A stretch of 15,512 bases of DNA from Candidatus Coatesiibacteriota bacterium (lineage in GTDB: Bacteria > RBG-13-66-14). A program made the translations under genes and the position numbers. The notes beneath the pieces were generated by a model that worked only from the letters and a program-made list of their open reading frames with translations, made no database searches and had not been told where the DNA came from. Shown here piece by piece: positions 6,287 to 12,265 of this stretch (position 1 is its first letter; the number at the start of each line of letters is the position of its first letter). The stretch spans positions 1 to 15,512 of the forward strand of contig DAOVLG010000006.1 in assembly GCA_030631385.1 (NCBI GenBank). Direction: 5' to 3'.

Positions 6287-6565
6287 TTTACTGCTCCTTT
6301 TAAAAGGGGTTTTTTTAAGAACAACGTTATACCGGGACTGGTACAATCGCTCAGTGAATTGGGAATTCTCGCTTTCGATACCGGTAAATTCCCGCAGGCG
6401 GCCGCGTATTTGACTTCTGCAAGTGAAGTATTCAACACTATTGATGCAAGTCCACAGGAAGTAGAGCGGATAGCTACGCTTCTGGATAAAACGATTAAGG
6501 TTATCAAGGAGAAGAAGCTAGATTTGATTGTTTTTACCCCCGATAATCCGCCCGAGCTGGAGTGA
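6287..6565 (+). pseudogene. Orphan C-terminal fragment of a TPR-like protein
   Basis: The frame is open from just after a TGA at 6284 to the TGA at 6563-6565, and it overlaps the TPR gene's terminator. No ATG or GTG and no ribosome site is present; the best start is a TTG at 6359. The translation has a TPR-like helix pair (LSELGILAFDTGKFPQAAAY followed by LTSASEVF), then a charged helix (IATLLDKTIKVIKEKKLD) and an acidic end. It reads like the tail of a gene whose front was lost, possibly during formation of the island. A short leaderless gene starting at 6359 (68 residues) cannot be excluded. Confidence 0.5.
6294..6316 (+). terminator. Intrinsic terminator of the TPR gene
   Basis: CTCCTT (6294-6299), loop TTAA, AAGGGG (6304-6309), then seven T (6310-6316). 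It lies 50 bases after the TPR stop and points in the gene's direction. Confidence 0.75.
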
Positions 6566-6590
6566 CGTTCCGGTAGTGTCGTCGTTATCT

Positions 6591-6622
6591 TTAAAAAAAG
6601 CCCCTTAAAAATAGAGGGGCTT
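6591..6622 (-). terminator. Strong minus-direction intrinsic terminator
   Basis: Minus strand: AAGCCCCT (6622-6615), a 9-base loop, AGGGGCTT (6605-6598), then TTTTTAA. The 8-bp stem and T-run make a good terminator for minus transcription. The T-run stands on the minus-strand side only. It lies 25 bases beyond the plus-strand fragment ending at 6565. The nearest minus-strand gene upstream is the tRNA at 6904-6980. Confidence 0.7.
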
Positions 6623-6635
6623 CGTCGTTAGGGTG

Positions 6636-6676
6636 CGCCCCTGCGAGCCCCACGGGGCTGCGGGTGTAGGGCAAGG
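6636..6676. other. GC-rich self-complementary segment, no gene
   Basis: AGCCC-CACG-GGGCT forms a tight 5-bp hairpin at 6646-6659, flanked by GC-rich arms able to pair further (GCCC at 6637-6640 with GGGC at 6669-6672). No tRNA cloverleaf or known RNA family could be fitted. It lies between two minus-direction terminators. Confidence 0.3.
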
Positions 6677-6697
6677 TTCAAAGGGACGTGGTGCTCC

Positions 6698-6731
6698 AAA
6701 AAGCGGGGAGGCCGCTTTACTGGCCCTTCCC
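6698..6731 (-). terminator. Minus-direction terminator-like hairpin in block 2
   Basis: The GGGGAGGCC arm (6705-6713) pairs with GGCCCTTCCC (6722-6731), with one bulge. On the minus strand it is followed by GC and five T (6702-6698). It is the counterpart of the hairpin at 4840-4869. Confidence 0.55.
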
Positions 6732-6750
6732 AATATTGCCTTGAATTTAC

Positions 6751-6776
6751 AAAAAACCCTTCGGCAAGCGAAGGGC
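6751..6776 (-). terminator. Strong minus-direction intrinsic terminator (CCCTTCG hairpin)
   Basis: Minus strand: CCCTTCG (6775-6769), loop CTTGC, CGAAGGG (6763-6757), then six T (6756-6751). A less T-rich tail (CTTCTTCT) follows on the plus strand, so it may work in both directions. The counterpart in block 1 is CCCTTC/GAAGGG at 4901-4920, without the T-run. Confidence 0.75.
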
Positions 6777-6790
6777 TTCTTCTACTAAGG

Positions 6791-6816
6791 AAGGGGGCCA
6801 TTTTACTGGCCCCCTT
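6791..6816 (-). terminator. 10-bp hairpin next to the tRNA-tail copy
   Basis: AAGGGGGCCA (6791-6800) and TGGCCCCCTT (6807-6816) pair perfectly around TTTTAC. It stands next to the 17-base tRNA-tail copy just as the hairpin at 6879-6902 stands next to the real tRNA end. The tail on the minus strand (CCTTAG) is T-poor, so it may no longer terminate. Confidence 0.5.
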
Positions 6817-6870
6817 TGGTTGCGAGGGCCGGATCAGAAAGCGGGGACAGTCTTGGCTGTCTCAATGGGA

Positions 6871-6902
6871 TATAAAGCGGGGGGCCATTTTACTGGCCCC
6901 CC
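6871..6902 (-). terminator. Terminator of tRNA-fMet
   Basis: Directly after the tRNA's CCA on the minus strand comes GGGGGGCCA (6887-6879 region), loop GTAAAA, TGGCCCCCC, then GCTTTATA. The 9-bp stem begins two bases after the tRNA 3' end. Confidence 0.7.
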
Positions 6903-6903
6903 G

Positions 6904-6980
<77 letters not shown>

Positions 6981-6992
6981 TCGGCGGAAGGG

Positions 6993-7021
6993 AGGTTATC
7001 ACAAATCGGGGGAGGGGTCAA
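6993..7021 (-). promoter_or_regulatory. Promoter of tRNA-fMet
   Basis: Minus strand: TTGACC (7021-7016), 17-bp spacer, TAACCT (6998-6993). The start would fall near 6986, just before the first tRNA base at 6980. The upstream lipoprotein gene ends at 7030, so the -35 sits immediately after its stop. Confidence 0.65.
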
Positions 7022-7029
7022 CCGGGCGC

Positions 7030-7527
7030 TTACGGGAGGCGGGCGTCCTCCTGGGGCAGCGGTTCGGGCTGGGTCGTCAGCTCCGGGCTTACTACCGAAC
7101 CGGTGACAGTGAAGCGGGCGGTGGCCTCGGCCCGTGCGTTCGAGTTCACCTTGTCGAAGCAGGTGACGTGGACCTCGTAGTCGCCGGGGAGGAAGGCGAC
7201 GGGGTTGATGAATATCTCGTTGGCGAAGTCGGCGGCGTCTCCCTCGCCGGTGAGGGTGGCGATGGCGCCGTCGGCGAAGGCGATGGAGTCCGGGTCGTCG
7301 GTGAGGTAGATCTCGATCTGCTCGACCACGTTGAACTCGCCGGTCTTGGAATCGAGGGCGGGTTCAGTGACGGTGAACTCGACGGTCAGGGTCTCGCCGA
7401 GGTCGAGCTCCGCGGCGGAGAGTTTGAGATGTGGTATGCCGTAGCCGGTCTCGACGATCTCCTCCTCGTCGCCGCAGCCGGCGAGAAGCAGGAGGAGGGT
7501 CGGAATCAGGAACAGGGGTTTTTTCAT
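7030..7527 (-). CDS. Putative lipoprotein downstream of pnp, unknown function
   Basis: The protein has 165 residues. MKKPLFLIPTLLLLLAGCG is a clear lipoprotein signal with lipobox LLAGC and Cys18 as the lipidated residue. The acidic DEEE after the Cys does not suggest inner-membrane retention by the Asp+2 rule. The mature part is rich in beta-type alternation (LDLGETLTVEFTVTEPAL, later DYEVHVTCFDKV and ARFTVTGSVV), like an Ig-like or fibronectin-like extracytoplasmic domain. The start at 7527 is preferred: GGGAGG (7539-7534) is 6 bases upstream and the signal peptide begins there. An in-frame ATG at 7557 overlaps the pnp stop as ATGA but would add ten residues before the signal. It is probably cotranscribed with pnp. 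No specific family recognised. Confidence 0.82.
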   Translation of the reverse strand: MKKPLFLIPTLLLLLAGCGDEEEIVETGYGIPHLKLSAAELDLGETLTVEFTVTEPALDSKTGEFNVVEQIEIYLTDDPDSIAFADGAIATLTGEGDAADFANEIFINPVAFLPGDYEVHVTCFDKVNSNARAEATARFTVTGSVVSPELTTQPEPLPQEDARLP

Positions 7528-7553
7528 GTCGAACCTCCCGGAATCGGGATGGG

Positions 7554-9755
7554 TCATTGGTCTCTCCTCGGCCGCCGGTCGCGCTGTCCCCGCCCTGAAC
7601 CGCCTCTTCTATCGGAGTCGCGCTTCTCGGGGCTACGCCTGCGTTCCTCGAAGCCCTCGGGCTTATCCAGGAGGAGGCGGCGGGAGAGGTTGATCCGGCC
7701 CTGGGAATCAATCTCGGTGACCTTGACCTTCATCTCGTCGCCGACCTTGCAGACGTCCTCGACCTTGCCCACGCGGCCCCATTCCAGCTCGGAGATGTGG
7801 ACCAGGCCGTCCTTGCCGGGGGTGAGCTCGACGAAGGCGCCGAAGTTCATGATCCGGACGACCTTGCCGGTGTAGACCTCGCCCGGTTCCGGGTCGGTGA
7901 CGATACTCTTGATGATCTTCATCGCCTTCTCGAGGGCCTCGAGGTCGGCCGAAGCGACGGTAACGTGGCCGTCGTCCTCGACGTCTATGGATACGCCGGT
8001 CTCTTCGATGATGCCGCGGATGACCTTGCCTCCGGGTCCGATGAGGTCGCGGATCTTCTCGGTGGGGATGTCCAGGGTCTGGATGCGCGGCGCGTAGGGT
8101 GAGAGTTCGGCCCGCGGGGCTTCGAGGACTTCGTCCATGCGGTCCAGGATGTGGTCCCGGCCCTGTTTGGCCCGGTTCAGGGCGCGCTTGAGCACCTCGG
8201 TCGGCAGGCCGTCCAGCTTTATGTCCATCTGGAGGGCCGTAATCCCCTTGCGGGTACCGGCGACCTTGAAGTCCATGTCGCCCACGTGGTCCTCGTCACC
8301 GAGGATATCGGTGAGGATGTGGTAGTCCTCGCCCTCTTTGATCAGGCCCATGGCCACGCCGGCCACGGCGGCCTTGATCGGGACGCCGGCGTCCATCAAC
8401 GCCAGCGATCCGCCGCAGACCGTGGCCATGGAGGATGAACCGTTTGATTCGGTGACGTCTGAGACGACTCGGATGGTGTAGGGGAAATCGTCCTTGCCGG
8501 GGAGCACCGCCGAGAGGGCCCGCTCCGCCAGCACGCCGTGGCCGATCTCCCGGCGTCCGGGCCCGCGCAGGAAGCGCACCTCGCCCACCGAGTACGGGAG
8601 GAAGTTGTAGTGGAGCAGGAAGCGGGACCAGTACTCCTCGGTCAGGGTCTCGATCTTCTGCTCGTCGGAAACGGTGCCCAGGGTGACGGTGACCATGGCC
8701 TGGGTCTCGCCCCGGGTGAAAAGAACGGAGCCGTGGGTGCGGGGGAGGAAGGAGGGCTCGATGCTTATTGCCCGAACCTCGTCCGGCTTCCTTCCGTCTA
8801 CGCGCAGGCCTTCGTTGACGACGCGGCCCCGGACCACCTCGCGCTTTAGCTCGTTCAAAACGGTCTTCGCCTGGGCCAGCCTTTCGGCAGCGTCCTCTTC
8901 GGCGTCCCAGCGCTCCTCGAGCTGAGCGAGGACGTCTTCTTTTATCGCATCCACGGCGGCCTTCCGGATCATCTTGTCACCGGCTTCGGTCATGCCCTGA
9001 TGGAGCCTGTCGCCCACCACACCGCGTACGAGATCGTTCAGCTCTGGGTCCGGTTCGGCCTCCTCGAAGACGAGCTTTTCCTTGCCGGCCTCTTTGACCA
9101 TCTGTTTGATCGAGGCGATGATCTTCTTGATCTCTTTATGAGCCGCCTCAAGGGCCTCGGCGAGTATATCCTCGGGCACCTCCTTGGCCTCGCCCTCGAC
9201 CATCACTAACGCAGCCGTGCTGCCCGAGACCACGATGTCCATCTCGGAGTTCTCCAGCTCGCTCGCGGTCGGGTTGAAGACCAGCCGGCCGTCAATCCTG
9301 CCCACCCGGACCGCCCCTAAAACGTGCTCGTGAGGCACCGAGGACAGGGCCAGGGCGGCGAAGGCGCCGTTCATTGCGACCACGTCGGGGTTGTGTTCGG
9401 GATCGGCGGAGAAGGCGGTGCCGATGATCTGGGTCTCATGGTTGAGAGACTTGGGCAACTGGGGGCGAACCGAGCGGTCTATCATGCGGCAGATGATGAT
9501 CTCGCGAGTGGAGGGACGTCCCTCTCGCTTGAAGAATCCGCCGGGGATCTTGCCGCCGGCGCTCTTCCGCTCCCGGTAGTCCACCACCAGGGGAATGAAG
9601 CTCACCTCGCGCGGTTTACTGTCTATACAGGTGGTGGCCAGAACAACGGAATCGCTGAGGGATGCCAGGACGGAGCCGCCGGCTTGTTTGGCCACCCGGC
9701 CGGTCTCGAGCACCATGGTGCTTTCCCCGACGGTTATCTCTTTACGTAGGTTCAT
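7554..9755 (-). CDS. pnp: Polyribonucleotide nucleotidyltransferase (polynucleotide phosphorylase)
   Basis: This 733-residue, full-length enzyme degrades RNA 3' to 5' by phosphorolysis and is a core component of bacterial RNA turnover. Domains in order: first RNase PH core (about 10-145, with GGFFKREGRPS and RMIDRSVRP), helical linker (about 190-310), second RNase PH core (about 315-550, with FTRGETQ, RRSIGHG-like RREIGHG and the phosphate site ESNGSSSMATVCGG at 436-449), KH domain (about 558-620, GPGG at 573-576) and S1 domain (about 625-693, FGAFVEL and GLVHISEL). The metal-binding Asp pair in LGDEDHVGDMD is at 487 and 493. A basic, Arg-rich tail follows (about 700-733). The ATG at 9755 has only a weak GTGAG-type site. 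It lies 46 bases after rpsO, the order found in many bacteria. Confidence 0.98.
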   Translation of the reverse strand: MNLRKEITVGESTMVLETGRVAKQAGGSVLASLSDSVVLATTCIDSKPREVSFIPLVVDYRERKSAGGKIPGGFFKREGRPSTREIIICRMIDRSVRPQLPKSLNHETQIIGTAFSADPEHNPDVVAMNGAFAALALSSVPHEHVLGAVRVGRIDGRLVFNPTASELENSEMDIVVSGSTAALVMVEGEAKEVPEDILAEALEAAHKEIKKIIASIKQMVKEAGKEKLVFEEAEPDPELNDLVRGVVGDRLHQGMTEAGDKMIRKAAVDAIKEDVLAQLEERWDAEEDAAERLAQAKTVLNELKREVVRGRVVNEGLRVDGRKPDEVRAISIEPSFLPRTHGSVLFTRGETQAMVTVTLGTVSDEQKIETLTEEYWSRFLLHYNFLPYSVGEVRFLRGPGRREIGHGVLAERALSAVLPGKDDFPYTIRVVSDVTESNGSSSMATVCGGSLALMDAGVPIKAAVAGVAMGLIKEGEDYHILTDILGDEDHVGDMDFKVAGTRKGITALQMDIKLDGLPTEVLKRALNRAKQGRDHILDRMDEVLEAPRAELSPYAPRIQTLDIPTEKIRDLIGPGGKVIRGIIEETGVSIDVEDDGHVTVASADLEALEKAMKIIKSIVTDPEPGEVYTGKVVRIMNFGAFVELTPGKDGLVHISELEWGRVGKVEDVCKVGDEMKVKVTEIDSQGRINLSRRLLLDKPEGFEERRRSPEKRDSDRRGGSGRGQRDRRPRRDQ

Positions 9756-9801
9756 CGGTTAAATCTCACTTTCTTGCCGGTAAGCGAAGACGGGGCTCCG
9801 A

Positions 9802-10071
9802 TTATTTACGGAGGCCGAGCTCGCCGATTAGCTTGCGGTAGCGCTCCTCTTCGGTGCGCTGCAGGTAGTTCAGGAGGTGTCGGCGCTTGCTGACCAGCTT
9901 CAAGAGTCCCCGGCGGCCGTGGTGGTCCTTGGGGTGCTCTTTGAAATGCTCGGTCAGGTCGTTTAGGCGGGCGGTCAGGAGGGCGACCTGAACCTCGGTG
10001 GAGCCGGTGTCTTGCGTGTCGGCGCCGAACTTGGCGATGATCTCAGCCTTTTTCTCCTTGGTGAGGGACAT
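9802..10071 (-). CDS. rpsO: 30S ribosomal protein S15
   Basis: The 89-residue protein is the usual S15 length. It has the family signature from DTGSTEVQVALLTARLNDLT to HHGRRGLLKLVSKRRHLLNY, ending RYRKLIGELGLRK. S15 binds 16S rRNA at the three-way junction and is an early assembly protein of the small subunit platform. AGGAG lies about 5 bases before the ATG and overlaps the stop of the preceding lipoprotein gene (TAGAGGAG), so translation of the two may be coupled. It is followed by pnp. No transcription terminator is seen between the two genes. Confidence 0.98.
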   Translation of the reverse strand: MSLTKEKKAEIIAKFGADTQDTGSTEVQVALLTARLNDLTEHFKEHPKDHHGRRGLLKLVSKRRHLLNYLQRTEEERYRKLIGELGLRK

Positions 10072-10080
10072 CTTTCTCCT

Positions 10081-10551
10081 CTAACGGCCGGCGCCGCCGA
10101 ACCTGGCGACGGCGTCAAGATCGTCCACGAGAATGTCAAAAAGGTTGGAGGCCATGTATCGGCCATCCTCGATATAGGTATGCGTTATCTCCAGGGCGGC
10201 GGTGCTGGCCGTGCTTATGAGGCTCCGGCCGTAGATGGAAAGCTCCTCATAGCCCTTGACGTATCGGTTGTAGGCGGCGCTGTAGAAATCATCGAAGAGG
10301 AGGTCGGCGGCTCCGGTGTCGCCCTGGTGATGGGCCAGCATCCCCCGGAAAAAGGGGATCAACGGTTCGGCGGGGTCGCGTTCGGCTAACCTGTAAACCA
10401 CCTCTTCAACGGTCTCCAGGTTCCCGTCCTGCAAGGCGTACATTCCGGAGTCAAAGTCCTCGCGGGTAAGCTCGTGGGGTTTTCTCGAGCCGCAGCCGGT
10501 CAGGATGACCGCCAGTAGCACGGCTAACCGGATGACGGAGTTTATCTTCAT
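10081..10551 (-). CDS. Putative lipoprotein upstream of rpsO, helical
   Basis: The protein has 156 residues. MKINSVIRLAVLLAVILTGC gives a signal peptide with lipobox LTGC (Cys20). The remainder is predicted mostly helical, with alternating short helices (FDSGMYALQDGNLETVEEVV, IPFFRGMLAHHQGDTGAADL) that recall TPR-like repeats but match no TPR consensus convincingly. The ATG at 10551 has no good ribosome site, but it is the only start that gives a complete signal peptide. It ends 9 bases before rpsO and the gap contains rpsO's ribosome site, so it is likely the first gene of an rpsO-pnp operon. Function unknown; lipoproteins are not a usual partner of rpsO. Confidence 0.78.
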   Translation of the reverse strand: MKINSVIRLAVLLAVILTGCGSRKPHELTREDFDSGMYALQDGNLETVEEVVYRLAERDPAEPLIPFFRGMLAHHQGDTGAADLLFDDFYSAAYNRYVKGYEELSIYGRSLISTASTAALEITHTYIEDGRYMASNLFDILVDDLDAVARFGGAGR

Positions 10552-10623
10552 TGCGTTATGCCACCGGATAATAAAACGCCGGCTCGGCGGCCGGCTAAGG
10601 GGGTCTTCCCCTAGCGCCCCTTT

Positions 10624-10652
10624 ATTTTACGAGAGGAGGTCGGGTTGTTCCA
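10624..10652 (-). promoter_or_regulatory. Weak candidate promoter of the lipoprotein-rpsO-pnp operon
   Basis: Minus strand: TGGAAC (10652-10647), 17-bp spacer, TAAAAT (10629-10624). The leader would be about 65 bases and would include a GCCGGC/GCCGGC hairpin (10578-10583 with 10590-10595). A second option is TATTAT at 10573-10568, but its leader would be only about 10 bases. Confidence 0.3.
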
Positions 10653-10751
10653 CCTATGTTCCCCCTCCTCGGGCCGAGTCCCGGTCCTTGAGGGGCTGCC
10701 GCCAGGGACCCAGCGCGGGGAGGTTAGCACGGGAAGGGGGAATATGGCAAG

Positions 10752-10778
10752 AAAAAAGGGGGACCTGAGGATCCCCCC
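10752..10778 (-). terminator. Intrinsic terminator of the small outer-membrane protein gene
   Basis: Minus strand: GGGGGA, an 8-base loop, TCCCCC, then six T. On the plus strand this is stem 10758-10763 with 10772-10777 and the A-run 10752-10757. It lies 22 bases after the stop at 10800. Confidence 0.85.
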
Positions 10779-10799
10779 TGATACTCAAGCTTGTCAGGT

Positions 10800-11267
10800 T
10801 TAGAAGAAGTAGAGGACGCCGGCGATGAAGCCGAAGGAGAAACCTGCGCCCTCGCCGATTCCAATAACGGGGCGCACCTCGGCGTCCAGATAGAAACCGG
10901 CGCCCAGAGGGATTTGCATCCCCACGTGCAAAGGTATGATGAAGTAGACTCCCCCTGTGGAGGGGTATCCGTAGTAGCCCCCGCTGCCACAAAAGCCTAT
11001 TCCCAGTCCCATCCCGGCGTAGGGGTTGATCGAGGGAACGTCGAAGGTGTACTTGAAGTTGCCGGTGAACTGGCCGATGAATATGTCGGCTGTGATCATG
11101 TCGAAATCGGCGGTGATGTCTATGTTACGGGTTATCTCGAAATCGCCGAAGAAGTTGATGCAGAAAGACGGGTCCTGGAATCCCAGTCGCATCCCGGCGC
11201 CGATGCGGGCGCTGGCCGGCAGCACCAGTTGGGCCAACAGGACGATCACCAAAAGAGCCTTACGCAT
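10800..11267 (-). CDS. Small outer-membrane beta-barrel-like protein
   Basis: The protein has 155 residues. A Sec signal peptide (MRKALLVIVLLAQLVLPASA) should be cleaved after Ala20. The mature part is Gly- and aromatic-rich with alternating hydrophobic strands (RLGFQDPSFCINFFGDFEI, YAGMGLGIGFCG, GMQIPLGAGFYLDAEVRPVI). It ends in VLYFF, and a C-terminal Phe after a strand is the usual barrel-assembly signal of outer-membrane proteins. The length suits an 8-strand barrel. Two Cys (in SFCINF and GFCGSG) are unusual for such barrels. The start at 11267 is preferred over the longer frame (11336) because AGAGGTG precedes it closely and the signal peptide begins there. Exact family not recognised. 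Confidence 0.78.
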   Translation of the reverse strand: MRKALLVIVLLAQLVLPASARIGAGMRLGFQDPSFCINFFGDFEITRNIDITADFDMITADIFIGQFTGNFKYTFDVPSINPYAGMGLGIGFCGSGGYYGYPSTGGVYFIIPLHVGMQIPLGAGFYLDAEVRPVIGIGEGAGFSFGFIAGVLYFF

Positions 11268-11323
11268 CCCTGCACCTCTTTTCTTTAGAAAGGGGTTTTG
11301 CGTTGGATTCGACAACGGGTTGA

Positions 11324-11353
11324 ATCTTATCAGCAAGGTCTAATACGGGTCAA
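11324..11353 (-). promoter_or_regulatory. Promoter of the small outer-membrane protein gene
   Basis: Minus strand: TTGACC (11353-11348), 18-bp spacer, TAAGAT (11329-11324). The leader to the ATG at 11267 is about 50 bases. It is divergent from the promoter at 11425-11454. Confidence 0.6.
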
Positions 11354-11424
11354 GGAAAAGACATAACTATTTGTAAATAAGTTAATTACTGAATTATTCA
11401 CTCCAACGATGGTGACGGTGTAGC

Positions 11425-11454
11425 TTGACTCGATTTCCGTGGTTGTTGTATCAT
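11425..11454 (+). promoter_or_regulatory. Promoter of the lipoprotein-OmpA operon
   Basis: TTGACT (11425-11430), 18-bp spacer, TATCAT (11449-11454), about 50 bases before the ATG at 11510. Together with the minus-strand promoter at 11353-11324 it forms a compact divergent control region of about 240 bases. Confidence 0.6.
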
Positions 11455-11509
11455 CCGTACTTGGGTATCCGTTCACAAAACGGACAATCACCCAGATAAA
11501 GGAGGCATA

Positions 11510-12223
11510 ATGAGGTTAAGCCGATTGGGTCTCTTGCTTACACCCATCCTGATGGTACTGCTGGTCGTCGGGTGTACCGACCCGATAACCAGCGGACCCT
11601 ACCAGGATCAGAACCAGCCGGCCTCGCCGGGCAGGGTTATGGTTTACCCGCCCTACGACCTGGTTGGGCACCCGGAGTACCCCGGTACTCTTCTGGTTTA
11701 CCGCCTATGGACCGGCGTACCGCTGCAGCCCGAGCCGTTGGACAAGCCGTACATCACCATGTACCAGTACAGGGAGCCTTACTATACCGGTTTCAAGGTC
11801 TGGCGGAAGGCCAACTCCGAGACCACCTGGACCGAGCTGACCGACGGCAGGTACATGGTGCCCGAGACCAAGCGGGACGTTCCGATCACCGCCGATGCTT
11901 GGGCGGATTCTCAGCGGCGGATCATCTACGATAAGCCCAACGTGGACTTCACCGACGCCAGCAATGTGGAGCTGGATTTCCCCGCCTACCGCCCCGATCT
12001 GGACGGCTTCAAGGGCGACCAGAACCCCCTCGAGGGCTGGGACGTCTCCAATCCGAGCGGCTACTACCCCTACAGGTACTTCTTCACCGAAAACCACACC
12101 TTCGGCTTTGTGGACACCAGCTTCAACGTGGACACGATGGATTACGACGATTACAGGTGGGCCGTCTGCATCATTGATTACTCGGGCAACATGTCCGACC
12201 CGGTGATCGTAGAGGTCAACTGA
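11510..12223 (+). CDS. Putative lipoprotein with Ig/fibronectin-like C-terminus
   Basis: The protein has 237 residues. A lipoprotein signal (MRLSRLGLLLTPILMVLLVV then GC) has its lipobox Cys at 22. The mature protein is rich in Tyr, Pro and Asp, with PPYDLVGHPEYPGTLLVYRL near the front and GFKVWRKANSETTWTEL in the middle. It ends YRWAVCIIDYSGNMSDPVIV, a pattern common in fibronectin type III-like sandwiches. A strong AAAGGAGG (11498-11505) supports the ATG. Asp at position +2 after the Cys is Thr here (CTDP), so inner-membrane retention is not indicated. It stands 42 bases before the OmpA-type gene and is probably cotranscribed, which suggests an envelope partner. No specific family assigned. 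Confidence 0.82.
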   Translation: MRLSRLGLLLTPILMVLLVVGCTDPITSGPYQDQNQPASPGRVMVYPPYDLVGHPEYPGTLLVYRLWTGVPLQPEPLDKPYITMYQYREPYYTGFKVWRKANSETTWTELTDGRYMVPETKRDVPITADAWADSQRRIIYDKPNVDFTDASNVELDFPAYRPDLDGFKGDQNPLEGWDVSNPSGYYPYRYFFTENHTFGFVDTSFNVDTMDYDDYRWAVCIIDYSGNMSDPVIVEVN

Positions 12224-12265
12224 AGGTAAGAACAGCGACAGCTGATTTTCGAACGGAGGACAATC

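Larger units (their letters stand above)
6698..6833. repeat. Direct-repeat block 2 (right flank of the AT-rich island)
   Basis: Collinear with block 1 (4840-4974). It contains the hairpin at 6705-6731, the CCCTTCG hairpin at 6757-6775 and the hairpin at 6791-6816. It ends in TGGTTGCGAGGGCCGGA (6817-6833), identical to the last 17 bases of tRNA-fMet (6904-6920, plus-strand view) except for one base. The loop sequence TTTTAC is shared with the hairpin beside the intact tRNA. It could be an attachment-site remnant or the remains of a lost tRNA copy. Confidence 0.75.

Noticed and set aside
6636..6690. Possible tRNA-like fold with a GGTTCAAAG segment
   Set aside because: No complete cloverleaf, anticodon arm or acceptor pairing could be built around it.
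7528..7557. Upstream start of the lipoprotein gene overlapping the pnp stop
   Set aside because: The ATG at 7527 has a good ribosome site and begins a proper lipoprotein signal, while the longer form would bury the signal behind ten polar residues.
11268..11336. Longer N-terminus of the small outer-membrane protein
   Set aside because: It would place 23 non-signal residues before a clean signal peptide and would overlap the predicted promoter -10.
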